NCBI GenBank assembly: GCA_964460465.1
Contig: CAYWSB010000001.1
Span: 1 to 64,000, forward strand
DNA from: SLRI01 sp964460465
Lineage (GTDB): Bacteria > Pseudomonadota > Alphaproteobacteria > Geminicoccales > Geminicoccaceae
Direction of reading: 5' to 3'
Length of the DNA: 64,000 nt
Shown: positions 53,596-61,718 of the stretch, one piece after another
Layout of the letters: every line of letters starts with the position of its first letter
How positions within the stretch are numbered: position 1 is the first letter of the stretch
Translations under genes and position numbers: made by a program
The notes under the pieces: model-generated
What the model was told of the DNA's origin: nothing
The model's database searches: none
What the model saw: the letters and a program-made list of their open reading frames with translations, nothing else

Positions 53596-55053
53596 TCAGC
53601 GGCGCCAGAAGCCGGGAGTCAACAGCAGCAGCACGGTGAAGATCTCCAGCCGGCCGAGCAGCATGGCGAGGGAAAGCAGCCATTTGGCCGCATCCGGCAG
53701 CGACGCGAAGTTGCCGGCGGGACCGACGATCGGCCCGAGGCCCGGGCCGACATTGGTGATCGCCGTCGCACTGGCGCTGAGTGCGGTCACGAGGTCGAGG
53801 CCGAGGAAGCCCAGGGCCATGGTGAAGAGGCCGGTCATGCCGAGCAGCGCCGCGACAAAGGCCAGCACGGCGCTCGGCACGTCCTCGGGGAGCGGGCGGC
53901 CGCCATAGCGGACGCGCACGACCTGGTGCTGTGACGTCAGGCGCTGCAGCTTCGCCCGGATCAGTTGCCAGATGACGAGGTGGCGGTAGACCTTGATGCC
54001 GCCCGAGGTCGAGCCGGCGCAGGCGCCGAGGAAGGTGAGGACGAAGAAGAGGGCAACGGCCCCCGGCCCCCAGAGCGTGTAGTCGGTGCTGGCGAAGCCC
54101 GTGGTCGTCACCACCGAGACGATGTTGAAGGCGGCCTGCCGGAACGCCTCCTCGACCGGCATGTCCCGGGCCAGCACGAGCCAGACGCCGGTGGCGCCGA
54201 CGACGAGCACGAAGAAGACGGCGAGCGCACGGATCTGCGGGTCGTCGACGATGGCCCGGGTGTCGCCGCGCACGAAGCGCAGATAGGCGACGAAGGGCAG
54301 CGCCCCGGCGATCATGAAGAGGGTGCCGAGCCAGTGCGTCGCCGGCCGGGTGAAATGCCCGAAGCTGGCATCGTGGGTCGAGTAGCCGCCGGTCGCGAGC
54401 GTGGTCATCGCATGGTTGATGGCGTCGAACGGCGACATCTCGACGATGCCGTAGAGCAGCGCGCACAGGATCGTGAGCCCGACATAGATGGCGCCGATGC
54501 CGGACACGAGGTGGAAGGCGCGCGGCACGATCTTGTCGGACTGCTCGGAGCTCTCGGTGCGAAAAAGCTGCATTCCGCCGATCCGTAGGAACGGCAGCAG
54601 CACGATCGCCATGACGACGATCCCGATCCCGCCGACCCATTGCAGCAGCGAGCGCCAGAGCAGGATGCCGGGCGGCAGCCCGTCGAGCCCGGCGAGCACG
54701 GTCGAGCCCGTGGTCGTCATGCCGGACATCGCCTCGAAGAACGCATCCGTGTAGCCGATGCCGAGTTGGGCGAGCGGCAAAGCGGCGAAGGCCGGCAGCA
54801 CCAGCCAGGCGAGGGTGGTCAAAAGGAACGCCTGGCGCAGACCGAGCTGAAAGGGCTGGTTGTCCCGGGTGCCGAGGATGCAGAGCCCGCCAGCGAACAG
54901 CGTGGCCCCGGCGGAGACGACGAAGGAGCGCCAGTCGCTGCTGCCCTGCGCCACGTCGACCAGCGCCGGCAGCAGCATGACGACGGCCAGGACCACCAGC
55001 AGCAGGCCCAGCGTGTGGACGATCGGCCGGAACTCGATCAAGGAGCCGTCCAT
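53596..55053 (-). CDS. trkH: TrkH family potassium uptake protein
   Basis: 485 residues, about ten membrane helices in the four-repeat channel fold. The filter Gly residues are seen in FFEAMSGMTTTGSTVL, NHAMTTLATGGYSTHD, IVSVVTTTGFASTDYTLWGP and ALSASATAITNVGPGLG. TrkH conducts potassium with the TrkA gating subunit, for which there is no gene nearby. The ATG at 55053 is the first plausible start; longer versions add a Gly/Arg-rich leader. It is convergent with the PA2778-like gene, with a gap of only four bases. Confidence 0.9.
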   Translation of the reverse strand: MDGSLIEFRPIVHTLGLLLVVLAVVMLLPALVDVAQGSSDWRSFVVSAGATLFAGGLCILGTRDNQPFQLGLRQAFLLTTLAWLVLPAFAALPLAQLGIGYTDAFFEAMSGMTTTGSTVLAGLDGLPPGILLWRSLLQWVGGIGIVVMAIVLLPFLRIGGMQLFRTESSEQSDKIVPRAFHLVSGIGAIYVGLTILCALLYGIVEMSPFDAINHAMTTLATGGYSTHDASFGHFTRPATHWLGTLFMIAGALPFVAYLRFVRGDTRAIVDDPQIRALAVFFVLVVGATGVWLVLARDMPVEEAFRQAAFNIVSVVTTTGFASTDYTLWGPGAVALFFVLTFLGACAGSTSGGIKVYRHLVIWQLIRAKLQRLTSQHQVVRVRYGGRPLPEDVPSAVLAFVAALLGMTGLFTMALGFLGLDLVTALSASATAITNVGPGLGPIVGPAGNFASLPDAAKWLLSLAMLLGRLEIFTVLLLLTPGFWRR

Positions 55054-55205
55054 CCGTGATTGCGGGCGCGGGATGCGCCGTCGCGCTCGTCCTGTCCAGT
55101 GAAATGATCCGGCGGCCGGGCCGAACGCCACCACCGCTGCCGACTTGCCGGCATGGCCGGATCGGCCTAAGCGGCCTGCCAGCGTCACCCTGAAGGGACC
55201 CACTC

Positions 55206-56558
55206 TTGACGGCAGGTGCATTCCGCGAGTCGTTCCGGCTGGCCTGGCCGCTCGTTCTCTCCAATCTCTCGGTCCCGCTGCTCGGCATGGTCGACACCGC
55301 CGTGGTCGGCCATTTGCCGGAGCCGCATGCGCTGGGCGGGGTGGCGCTGGGGGCCAATCTCGCCTCGGCGCTCTATTTCGCCTTCGGCTTCCTGCGGATG
55401 GGCACCACGGCCCTGACCGCCCAGGCGTTCGGCGCCGGCGACGATCTGGCGCTCCGCACCACCGCCTGGCGGGCGTTCGTCCTGGCCGCCGGCATCGGCC
55501 TCCTGGCGATGGCCATCATCCCGCTGGCGCTGGGCCTCGGCAGTACCCTGTTCGCCCCGGAGCCCGCGATCGACGCCGAGTTCCGCGGCTATCTCTCGAT
55601 CCGGCTCCTGGGCGCCCCCCTGGCGCTGGCCAACGCCGTGATCCTCGGCTGGCTTCTCGGCATGCAGGATGCCCGCGGCCCGCTGCTCCTGCTGATCGTT
55701 ACCAACCTCGTCAACGCCGGGCTCGACATCCTCTTCGTCTGGGGGCTGGGCTTCACCGCCCCCGGCGTGGCGCTGGCCACCGTCCTGGCCGAGGGCTTCG
55801 GCCTCGTCCTCGGCATCTGGCTGATGCGCCGGCATCTGCGCAGGCTGGCGGTGCAGGTGACACCGTCCAGGGCACAGGTCCTGGATCTCGCCGCCTTCCA
55901 GCGGCTCTTTCGCATCAACCGCGACCTCTTCCTGCGCACGGTCGTGCTGCAGGCGGCGTTCCTGAGCTTCATGGCCCTGGCCTCGCGCCAGGGCCCGGTC
56001 TTCCTCGCCGCCAACGCCGTCCTGATGCACTTCTTCATGCTGGCGAGCCACGGGCTCGACGGCTTCGCCTATGCCGCCGAGGCGATGGTCGGCCGGGCGG
56101 TCGGGGCGCGGAATGCGTCGGCCCTGCGCGCCGCCGCCAGGGCGGGCTTCGTCAATGCCGGTCTCCTCGCGGTCCTGATCGGCCTCGCCTTCTGGCTCGC
56201 CGCCCCCTCGATCATCGGCCTCCTGACCGCGATCGAGCCGGTGCGGGCGACCGCCCTCGACTACCGCCCGGTGGTAGCCGTCCTGCCGTTGATCGCGATC
56301 TGGGCGTTCCTCTTCGACGGCATCTTCATCGGTGCCACCCGGACGGCCGAGCTCAGGAACGCCATGGTCGGCGCGATCGTCGCCTACGCCGTCGCCGCCG
56401 CGGCGCTGGTGCCCGCCTTCGGCAATCCAGGGCTCTGGGCGGCGCTGCTCGTGTTCATGGCCGCACGAGGGCTGCTGCTGGCGCTCGTCTATCGCCGCGC
56501 CGGCTTCGGCGCCTCGTTCGTGGCGGCCCCGTCCACCGGCGGTGCCGCCCCCGGCTGA
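55206..56558 (+). CDS. MATE family efflux transporter, DinF-like
   Basis: 450 residues starting at TTG with AAGGGA upstream. The signature LVLSNLSVPLLGMVDTAVVG, the FLRMGTTALTAQAFGAGD segment and YAAEAMVGRAVGARN place it in the DinF subfamily of MATE transporters, with twelve helices. It exports organic cations or protects against oxidative stress in some species. Its last 70 bases overlap the 3' end of the convergent desaturase gene. It is only distantly like the MATE gene at 3501. Confidence 0.9.
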   Translation: MTAGAFRESFRLAWPLVLSNLSVPLLGMVDTAVVGHLPEPHALGGVALGANLASALYFAFGFLRMGTTALTAQAFGAGDDLALRTTAWRAFVLAAGIGLLAMAIIPLALGLGSTLFAPEPAIDAEFRGYLSIRLLGAPLALANAVILGWLLGMQDARGPLLLLIVTNLVNAGLDILFVWGLGFTAPGVALATVLAEGFGLVLGIWLMRRHLRRLAVQVTPSRAQVLDLAAFQRLFRINRDLFLRTVVLQAAFLSFMALASRQGPVFLAANAVLMHFFMLASHGLDGFAYAAEAMVGRAVGARNASALRAAARAGFVNAGLLAVLIGLAFWLAAPSIIGLLTAIEPVRATALDYRPVVAVLPLIAIWAFLFDGIFIGATRTAELRNAMVGAIVAYAVAAAALVPAFGNPGLWAALLVFMAARGLLLALVYRRAGFGASFVAAPSTGGAAPG

Positions 56559-57349
56559 CGGCCGAAGGGGGCAAGGAGGAGCCTGGGAAAGGAGCGGTCG
56601 CGCATTCGCTCCACACCGATCCTCATGCCGGCGAAGCGCTCGGTGGCACTCTTCGAGCGGAACAGGCGGTCCCAGAAGCTGAAGATAGTGCCGTAGTTGC
56701 TGTCGGTGTCCGCCCGGATCGCGTGGTGGTGCACCCAGTGGATCGAGGGGGTGATCACGACCTTGGCGAGCGCCCGCTCGAGCCGGGCAGGGATCCGTGC
56801 GTCCGAGTGGTGGAAGATGGCCGAGGCCAGGATCAGCGCCTCGAAGACGACGACCGCGACGAGCGAGATGTCGAGGGCGACGACGACGGCCGCGCGGACC
56901 AGCGCCGAGAGCACCACCTCGCCGAAATGGAAGCGCACGGCGCTCGTGGTGTCGAGCAGCTCGTCGAGGTGGTGGACCTGGTGGAAGCGCCAGAGGAACG
57001 GCAGCTCGTGGTTGGCCCGGTGCCACCAGTAGATCCATAGATCGAGGATCAGGATGTCGATGGCGAGGCCCCACCAGCCGTCCAGAAAGGTCGGCCGGAG
57101 GCCGAGCGAGAAGCCGCTGGCCCACCAGGTGACCGGCAGCACGATCAGCGGCGAGAGCAGGGCATTGAGGCTGAAGAGGCCGAGATTCCTGGTCAGCCGG
57201 CGCCAGGCCGCGGCGGTGCTCCGGCCGAGCCGGACGAGCAGCGGGCTGTCCTCCGCCGGCCGCAGCCGCTCCGCCAGGGCAAAGACGACGAAGAAGGCCA
57301 GCACCAGGGCGGTCTTGAACGCGATCGCGATTTCGAGGCTCGGCTCCAT
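56489..57349 (-). CDS. Sterol desaturase / fatty acid hydroxylase family protein
   Basis: 286 residues. Four to five hydrophobic helices and the His clusters of this di-iron family are present: WWHRANH, FHQVHHLD, AIFHHSDAR and HWVHHHAIRADTDSNYGTIF. Bacterial members hydroxylate or desaturate fatty acids, carotenoids or sterol-like lipids. The substrate is not evident. The C-terminal 23 codons are opposite the last codons of the MATE gene. Confidence 0.88.
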   Translation of the reverse strand: MEPSLEIAIAFKTALVLAFFVVFALAERLRPAEDSPLLVRLGRSTAAAWRRLTRNLGLFSLNALLSPLIVLPVTWWASGFSLGLRPTFLDGWWGLAIDILILDLWIYWWHRANHELPFLWRFHQVHHLDELLDTTSAVRFHFGEVVLSALVRAAVVVALDISLVAVVVFEALILASAIFHHSDARIPARLERALAKVVITPSIHWVHHHAIRADTDSNYGTIFSFWDRLFRSKSATERFAGMRIGVERMRDRSFPRLLLAPFGRQPGAAPPVDGAATNEAPKPARR

Positions 57350-57399
57350 GGCCAGGGATATGGCGCCCCTGCGGCGTCGGCGCCAGCTTGGCGCGACAT

Positions 57400-57428
57400 C
57401 TTGAACGCGCCGTGATTGCTGCCCACCT
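57400..57428 (+). promoter_or_regulatory. Candidate heat-shock (sigma-32) promoter for hsp20
   Basis: CTTGAA (57400-57405) and CCCACCT (57422-57428) are separated by 16 bases, close to the sigma-32 pattern CTTGAA-N13-17-CCCCAT. This would give a 5' leader of about 80 bases before the hsp20 start, the usual size for a ROSE element. Confidence 0.4.
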
Positions 57429-57497
57429 CAAGCGCGTGGATGCCGCCCGGGTCCACGCCCGTCACTGCCCGGTTGCCAAGCAACGGGCCCGCACTGG

Positions 57498-57520
57498 TTG
57501 CTCCTGGAGGACTGGTCATG
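57498..57520 (+). promoter_or_regulatory. ROSE-like RNA thermometer at the hsp20 ribosome site
   Basis: TTGCT (57498-57502) can pair with AGGA (57508-57511) of the Shine-Dalgarno sequence across a five-base CCTGG turn, leaving a G opposite a G. That U(U/C)GCU against AGGA arrangement is the hallmark of ROSE elements, which hide the ribosome site at low temperature. It is placed directly before the start codon of a small heat-shock gene. The lower stem is weak, so confidence is moderate. Confidence 0.45.
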
Positions 57521-58030
57521 CGCAGCTTCGATCTCTCGCCGCTCTTTCGCTCCTCGGTCGGCTTCGACCAGCTCGACAAGATGTTCGACACGGCCTTTCG
57601 CGAGGCCGCCCGCGACACCTCGTACCCGCCCTACAACATCGCCAAGGTCAGCGCCGATGCCTACCGCATCACCATGGCGGTCGCCGGCTTCGGCAATGCC
57701 GATCTCGACCTCACCGTCCACGACAACATGCTGATCGTGAAGGGCCAGATCGCCCGGCCGGAGAAGGAGGTCGAGTACCTGCATCGCGGCATCGCCCAGC
57801 GCGCCTTCGAGCACCGCTTCCAGCTCGCCGACCACATCAAGGTGGTGGGTGCCGACCTCACCAACGGCCTGCTCGACATTCACCTCAAGCGCGAAGTTCC
57901 CGAGCAGATGAAGCCGCGCAAGGTGGCGATTGGCGGCGACGCCGGCAGCGGCAAGGGCGGTGCCACGATCGAGCACGCCCGGCCGGAGGCGGCTCCCAAG
58001 GCGCGCAGCGCTGCCACCGGCAGCGCCTGA
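57518..58030 (+). CDS. Hsp20/IbpA-type small heat-shock protein
   Basis: 170 residues. The N-terminus MRSFDLSPLFRSSVGFDQLD and the alpha-crystallin domain (YNIAKVSADAYRITMAVAGF, LIVKGQIARPEKE, YLHRGIAQRAFEHRFQLADH) match IbpA-like chaperones of alphaproteobacteria, with the GLLDIHLKRE strand before a Lys/Ala-rich tail. It holds unfolding proteins during heat stress. GGAGG lies eight bases before the ATG inside a ROSE-like hairpin. Confidence 0.92.
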   Translation: MRSFDLSPLFRSSVGFDQLDKMFDTAFREAARDTSYPPYNIAKVSADAYRITMAVAGFGNADLDLTVHDNMLIVKGQIARPEKEVEYLHRGIAQRAFEHRFQLADHIKVVGADLTNGLLDIHLKREVPEQMKPRKVAIGGDAGSGKGGATIEHARPEAAPKARSAATGSA

Positions 58031-58105
58031 CCGGCTGGATTGTCCGGCGGCCGGCGCTGGCCGCCTGCTTGTCGCCAGGGTAGGGCTCGGCTATAGCGCC
58101 GGGCC

Positions 58106-58912
58106 ATGCCAGCCGTCACGTCGCTCCCGCTCGTCGGGGTCACCGCCTGCCGCGTCGCCACGGGCCACGCGACGGTCCATCGCGTCGTCGACAAGTATCT
58201 GGACGCGGTGATCGAGGCGGCCGGCTGCCTGCCGTTCATCATTCCGGCCGTGGGTGCGACCGTGCTGCCCGAGGCATGGCTCGAGCGGCTCGACGGCGTG
58301 CTGCTCACCGGCAGCCCGTCCAATGTCGACCCGGCGCTCTACGACGGCGGCCTGCGCCCCGAGGGCGATCCCGCCGATCCGCACCGCGACGCCACGACCC
58401 TGCCGCTCATCCGGGCCTGCATCGCCCATGGCGTGCCGCTCCTGGCGCTCTGCCGCGGCATTCAGGAGCTGAATGTCGCGCTCGGCGGCTCGCTGCACGG
58501 CCGGCTGCACATGGTGCCGGGCCGGGCCGACCACCGCTCCGACAAAACGCTGGGCTATGCCGATCGCTATCGGCCGAGCCACCTCGTCCGGCTGGCCCCG
58601 GGCGGGATGCTGGACAGGCTGCTCGGCGACCTCGCCGGGCCGAACGGCCAGCTCATGGTCAACTCGCTGCACGGCCAGGGCATCGACCGCCTCGCCCCCG
58701 GCCTCGCCGTCGAGGCCACGGCGCCCGACGGCACCATCGAAGCGGTCACCATGCCGGGTGCCAAGGGCTTCGTTCTGGCGCTACAGTGGCATCCGGAATG
58801 GCGGGCGGCCGAGATCAAGGCGCACCGCCGCCTCTTCGCCGCCTTCGGTGAAGCCTGCCGCAACCAGCAATTGTCGAGAGGATCGCATGAGCGATCTCGA
58901 GCCGTGGCTTAA
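58106..58912 (+). CDS. PuuD-like gamma-glutamyl-gamma-aminobutyrate hydrolase
   Basis: 268 residues. It is a class I glutamine-amidotransferase fold: the nucleophile elbow is LALCRGIQELN (Cys116) and the His-Glu pair is in QWHPEW (near residue 232). LTGSPSNVDPALY and VNSLHGQG are typical of the PuuD family, which cleaves gamma-Glu-GABA in putrescine breakdown. It overlaps the glutamine-synthetase-like gene by 26 bases, and that gene would make the gamma-glutamylated substrate. First of a polyamine cluster. Confidence 0.9.
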   Translation: MPAVTSLPLVGVTACRVATGHATVHRVVDKYLDAVIEAAGCLPFIIPAVGATVLPEAWLERLDGVLLTGSPSNVDPALYDGGLRPEGDPADPHRDATTLPLIRACIAHGVPLLALCRGIQELNVALGGSLHGRLHMVPGRADHRSDKTLGYADRYRPSHLVRLAPGGMLDRLLGDLAGPNGQLMVNSLHGQGIDRLAPGLAVEATAPDGTIEAVTMPGAKGFVLALQWHPEWRAAEIKAHRRLFAAFGEACRNQQLSRGSHERSRAVA

Positions 58913-60227
58913 AGAGCACCGCATCACCGAGGTCGAGTGCATCGTCGCCGACATCAACGGCATCGCCCGCGGCAAGATCCTGCCGGGCTTCAAGTTCCTG
59001 CGCTCGATCGGGGACGACGGTCTCAGGCTGCCGGAGAGCATCTTCATCCAGACGGTGACCGGCGACTATCCCGAGGGCGATCTCATCGACCCGGTCAACC
59101 GCGACGTCCGTCTGCGCCCCGATCCGGCGACCATCCGGCTGGTACCCTGGTACGAGGAGCCCACGGCGCAGGTCATCGCCGACGCCTTCCACCACGACGG
59201 GACACCGGTCGAGACGGCGTCCCGGCAGGTATTGCGCCGCGTGCTCGGCCTCTATGCCGAGCGCGGCTGGCGGCCGGTCGTGGCGCCCGAGCTCGAGTTC
59301 TTCCTGACCAAGATCAACACCGATCCCGATTACCCGCTCGAGCCGCCGATCGGGCGCAGCAGGCGGCCGGAGACCTCGCGGCAGGCCTACGGCATCGAGG
59401 CCGCCAACGAGTTCGATCCGGTCTTCGAGGACGTCTACGACTGGTGCGAGAAGCAGGAGATCGACATCGACACGCTCGCCCACGAGGCCGGGGCGGCGCA
59501 GATGGAGATCAACTTCAACCACGGCGACCCGCTCGAGCTCGCCGACCAGGCGTTCCTCTTCAAGCGCACGCTGCGCCAGGCCGCGCTCAAGCACGGCATC
59601 TACGCCACCTTCATGGCCAAGCCCCTGCAGAACGAGCCCGGCAGCTCGATGCACATCCACCAGAGCCTGTACTCGATCGCGACCGGGGAGAACCTGTTCG
59701 CCGGTAGCAGAGGCGGTTATTCCGACCTCTTCCTCAACCACATCGCCGGTCTGCAGCGCTTCCTGCCGGCCGCCATGCCGCTGCTGGCGCCAAACGTGAA
59801 CTCGTATCGCCGTCTGCGCCGCTACTCCGACGCGCCCATTAATGTCCAATGGGGCTGGGAGAACCGCACCGTCGGTTTGCGCGTGCCCGAATCGGACGGC
59901 CAGTCGCGCCGGGTGGAGAACCGGGTCGCCGGAGCCGACGCCAACCCCTATCTCGCCATCGCGGCGTCGCTGGCCTGCGGCTGGCTCGGCATGGTTGAGG
60001 AGCTCGAGCCCACCGACCAGGTCAAGGGCAGCGCCTACCGCCTCGCCCAGACCCTGCCGCAGCAGCTGCCCGACGGGCTGCGGAAGCTGAACAGCTCGGC
60101 CCAGCTCAAGGAGGCGCTGGGCGAGGACTTCGTGCGGGTGCTGATCGCGGTCAAGCAGGCCGAGCATGAAGCGTATCAGAGTGTGATCAGCTCGTGGGAA
60201 CGCGAGCATTTGCTGTTGAACGTCTGA
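58887..60227 (+). CDS. Glutamine synthetase family protein (gamma-glutamylpolyamine synthetase type)
   Basis: 446 residues. Glutamine-synthetase motifs include ADINGIARGKILPG, the active-site Glu region APELEFFLT, EAGAAQMEINFNHGDPLELA, GSSMHIHQSLY and ENRTVGLRVPESD with the ATP/substrate Arg, and ADANPYLAIAASLACG. This type lacks the adenylylation Tyr loop of GlnA and fits PuuA/GlnA3-like enzymes that join glutamate to putrescine or similar amines using ATP. Overlaps the upstream PuuD-like gene. Confidence 0.88.
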   Translation: MSDLEPWLKEHRITEVECIVADINGIARGKILPGFKFLRSIGDDGLRLPESIFIQTVTGDYPEGDLIDPVNRDVRLRPDPATIRLVPWYEEPTAQVIADAFHHDGTPVETASRQVLRRVLGLYAERGWRPVVAPELEFFLTKINTDPDYPLEPPIGRSRRPETSRQAYGIEAANEFDPVFEDVYDWCEKQEIDIDTLAHEAGAAQMEINFNHGDPLELADQAFLFKRTLRQAALKHGIYATFMAKPLQNEPGSSMHIHQSLYSIATGENLFAGSRGGYSDLFLNHIAGLQRFLPAAMPLLAPNVNSYRRLRRYSDAPINVQWGWENRTVGLRVPESDGQSRRVENRVAGADANPYLAIAASLACGWLGMVEELEPTDQVKGSAYRLAQTLPQQLPDGLRKLNSSAQLKEALGEDFVRVLIAVKQAEHEAYQSVISSWEREHLLLNV

Positions 60228-60337
60228 CGCTTGCAGGCGACGCTGCGCCGCAATGCCGTGCCGGAGAGCCGGCTTGCCGCGTGTCCGGGCGCCTGCCAAG
60301 TGAGAAGCCGATCGCCGTCGACCGACAGGAACAGCCA

Positions 60338-61705
60338 ATGCCCTCGAGTGCCGAGACCCGACGCTGGCGCGAGCTCGATGCCCGCCACCACTTCCACCCG
60401 TTCACGGTCTTCCCCGATCTCGAGGCCAAGGGCAGCCGGATCATCACCCGGGCCGAGGGCTGCCACATCTGGGATTCGCTGGGCAACCGGATCATCGACG
60501 GCATGGCCGGCCTCTGGTGCGTGAATGTCGGCTACGGCCGCGAGCGGCTGGCCCGGGTCGCCTTCGAGCAGCTGCAGGAGCTGCCCTACTACAACGCCTT
60601 CTTCCAGACGGCGACCGTGCCCTCGATCGAGCTCGCGGCCAAGCTGGCCGAGATCCTGCCGCCGGGCCTGAACCGCCTGTTCTATGCGAGCTCGGGCTCT
60701 GAGGCCAACGACACCATCGTCAAGTCCGTCTGGTATTACTGGAACCTCTTGGGCAAGCCCGAGAAGAAGAACTTCATCAGTCGCACGCTCGGCTATCACG
60801 GTGTCGGCCTGGGCTCGGCGAGCCTCACCGGCATGCGCTTCATGCACGAGCCGTTCGACCTGCCGCTGCCGCGCTTTCACCACATCGGCAACCCCTACTG
60901 GTTCGCCGAGGGCGGCGACCTCGACCCGGACGCGTTCGGCCGGGTGGCGGCGGGCTGGCTCGAGGCGAAGATTCTTGAGTTGGGGCCGGAAAGCGTCGCG
61001 GCCTTCGTCGCCGAGCCGATCCAGGGGGCGGGGGGCGTGATCATCCCGCCCAGGACATACTGGCCCGAGATCCAGCGCATCTGCCGGCAGTATGACGTGC
61101 TGCTGGTGGCCGACGAGGTGATCTGCGGCTTCGGCCGCACCGGCAACTGGTGGGGCTCGGACACCTTCGAGATCGCGCCGGACATCATGCCGATGGCCAA
61201 GGGCCTGTCGTCGGGCTACCTGCCGATCGCGGCCGTGGCGTTCCACGACCGGATCGCCGACGTGCTGGCGGCCTCGGGCATCGAGTATGCGCACGGGGTG
61301 ACCTATCACGGCCATCCGGCGGCGGCGGCGGTGGCGCTCGAGAACATCCGAATCATGGAGGAGGAGGGCCTGCACACCCGGGCCGCCGGGCCGATCGGTG
61401 CCTATTTCCGCGACCGGCTGGCGACGCTCGCCGACCACCCGCTCGTCGGCGAGGTGCGGAGCTGCGGCCTCATCGCCTGCGTCGAACTCGTCCAGGACAA
61501 GGCCACGCGCACGCCCTGGCCGGCAGCGCGCAAGGTCGGGCTCGCCTGCCGCGAGCACTGCTTCGACAACGGCCTGGTGATGCGGGCGATCCGCGACGGC
61601 ATGGTGCTCTCGCCACCCCTGGTGATCGACGAGGCCGGGATCGACGAGATCGTGGGCAAGGCGGCACGGGCCTTCGACCTGACCCTGGCCGACCTCGGGG
61701 GCTAG
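60338..61705 (+). CDS. spuC: Class III aminotransferase, putrescine/polyamine-pyruvate type
   Basis: 455 residues from an ATG with AGGA upstream. The PLP enzyme has DSLGNRIIDGMAGLWCVNVG, YASSGSEANDTIVKSVWYYW, ADEVICGFGRTGNWWG and the Schiff-base Lys in MPMAKGLSSGYLPI (about residue 288). This matches SpuC-like putrescine-pyruvate and related omega-aminotransferases. Beside the PuuD- and GS-like genes it suggests both glutamylated and direct transamination routes for polyamines. The next gene starts 13 bases on. Confidence 0.9.
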   Translation: MPSSAETRRWRELDARHHFHPFTVFPDLEAKGSRIITRAEGCHIWDSLGNRIIDGMAGLWCVNVGYGRERLARVAFEQLQELPYYNAFFQTATVPSIELAAKLAEILPPGLNRLFYASSGSEANDTIVKSVWYYWNLLGKPEKKNFISRTLGYHGVGLGSASLTGMRFMHEPFDLPLPRFHHIGNPYWFAEGGDLDPDAFGRVAAGWLEAKILELGPESVAAFVAEPIQGAGGVIIPPRTYWPEIQRICRQYDVLLVADEVICGFGRTGNWWGSDTFEIAPDIMPMAKGLSSGYLPIAAVAFHDRIADVLAASGIEYAHGVTYHGHPAAAAVALENIRIMEEEGLHTRAAGPIGAYFRDRLATLADHPLVGEVRSCGLIACVELVQDKATRTPWPAARKVGLACREHCFDNGLVMRAIRDGMVLSPPLVIDEAGIDEIVGKAARAFDLTLADLGG

Positions 61706-61718
61706 CGGGGCGCCGCCG

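Noticed and set aside
55185..57431. A 748-codon minus-strand open frame
   Set aside because: It is antisense to the MATE gene and out of frame with the desaturase gene; the real proteins are in other frames.
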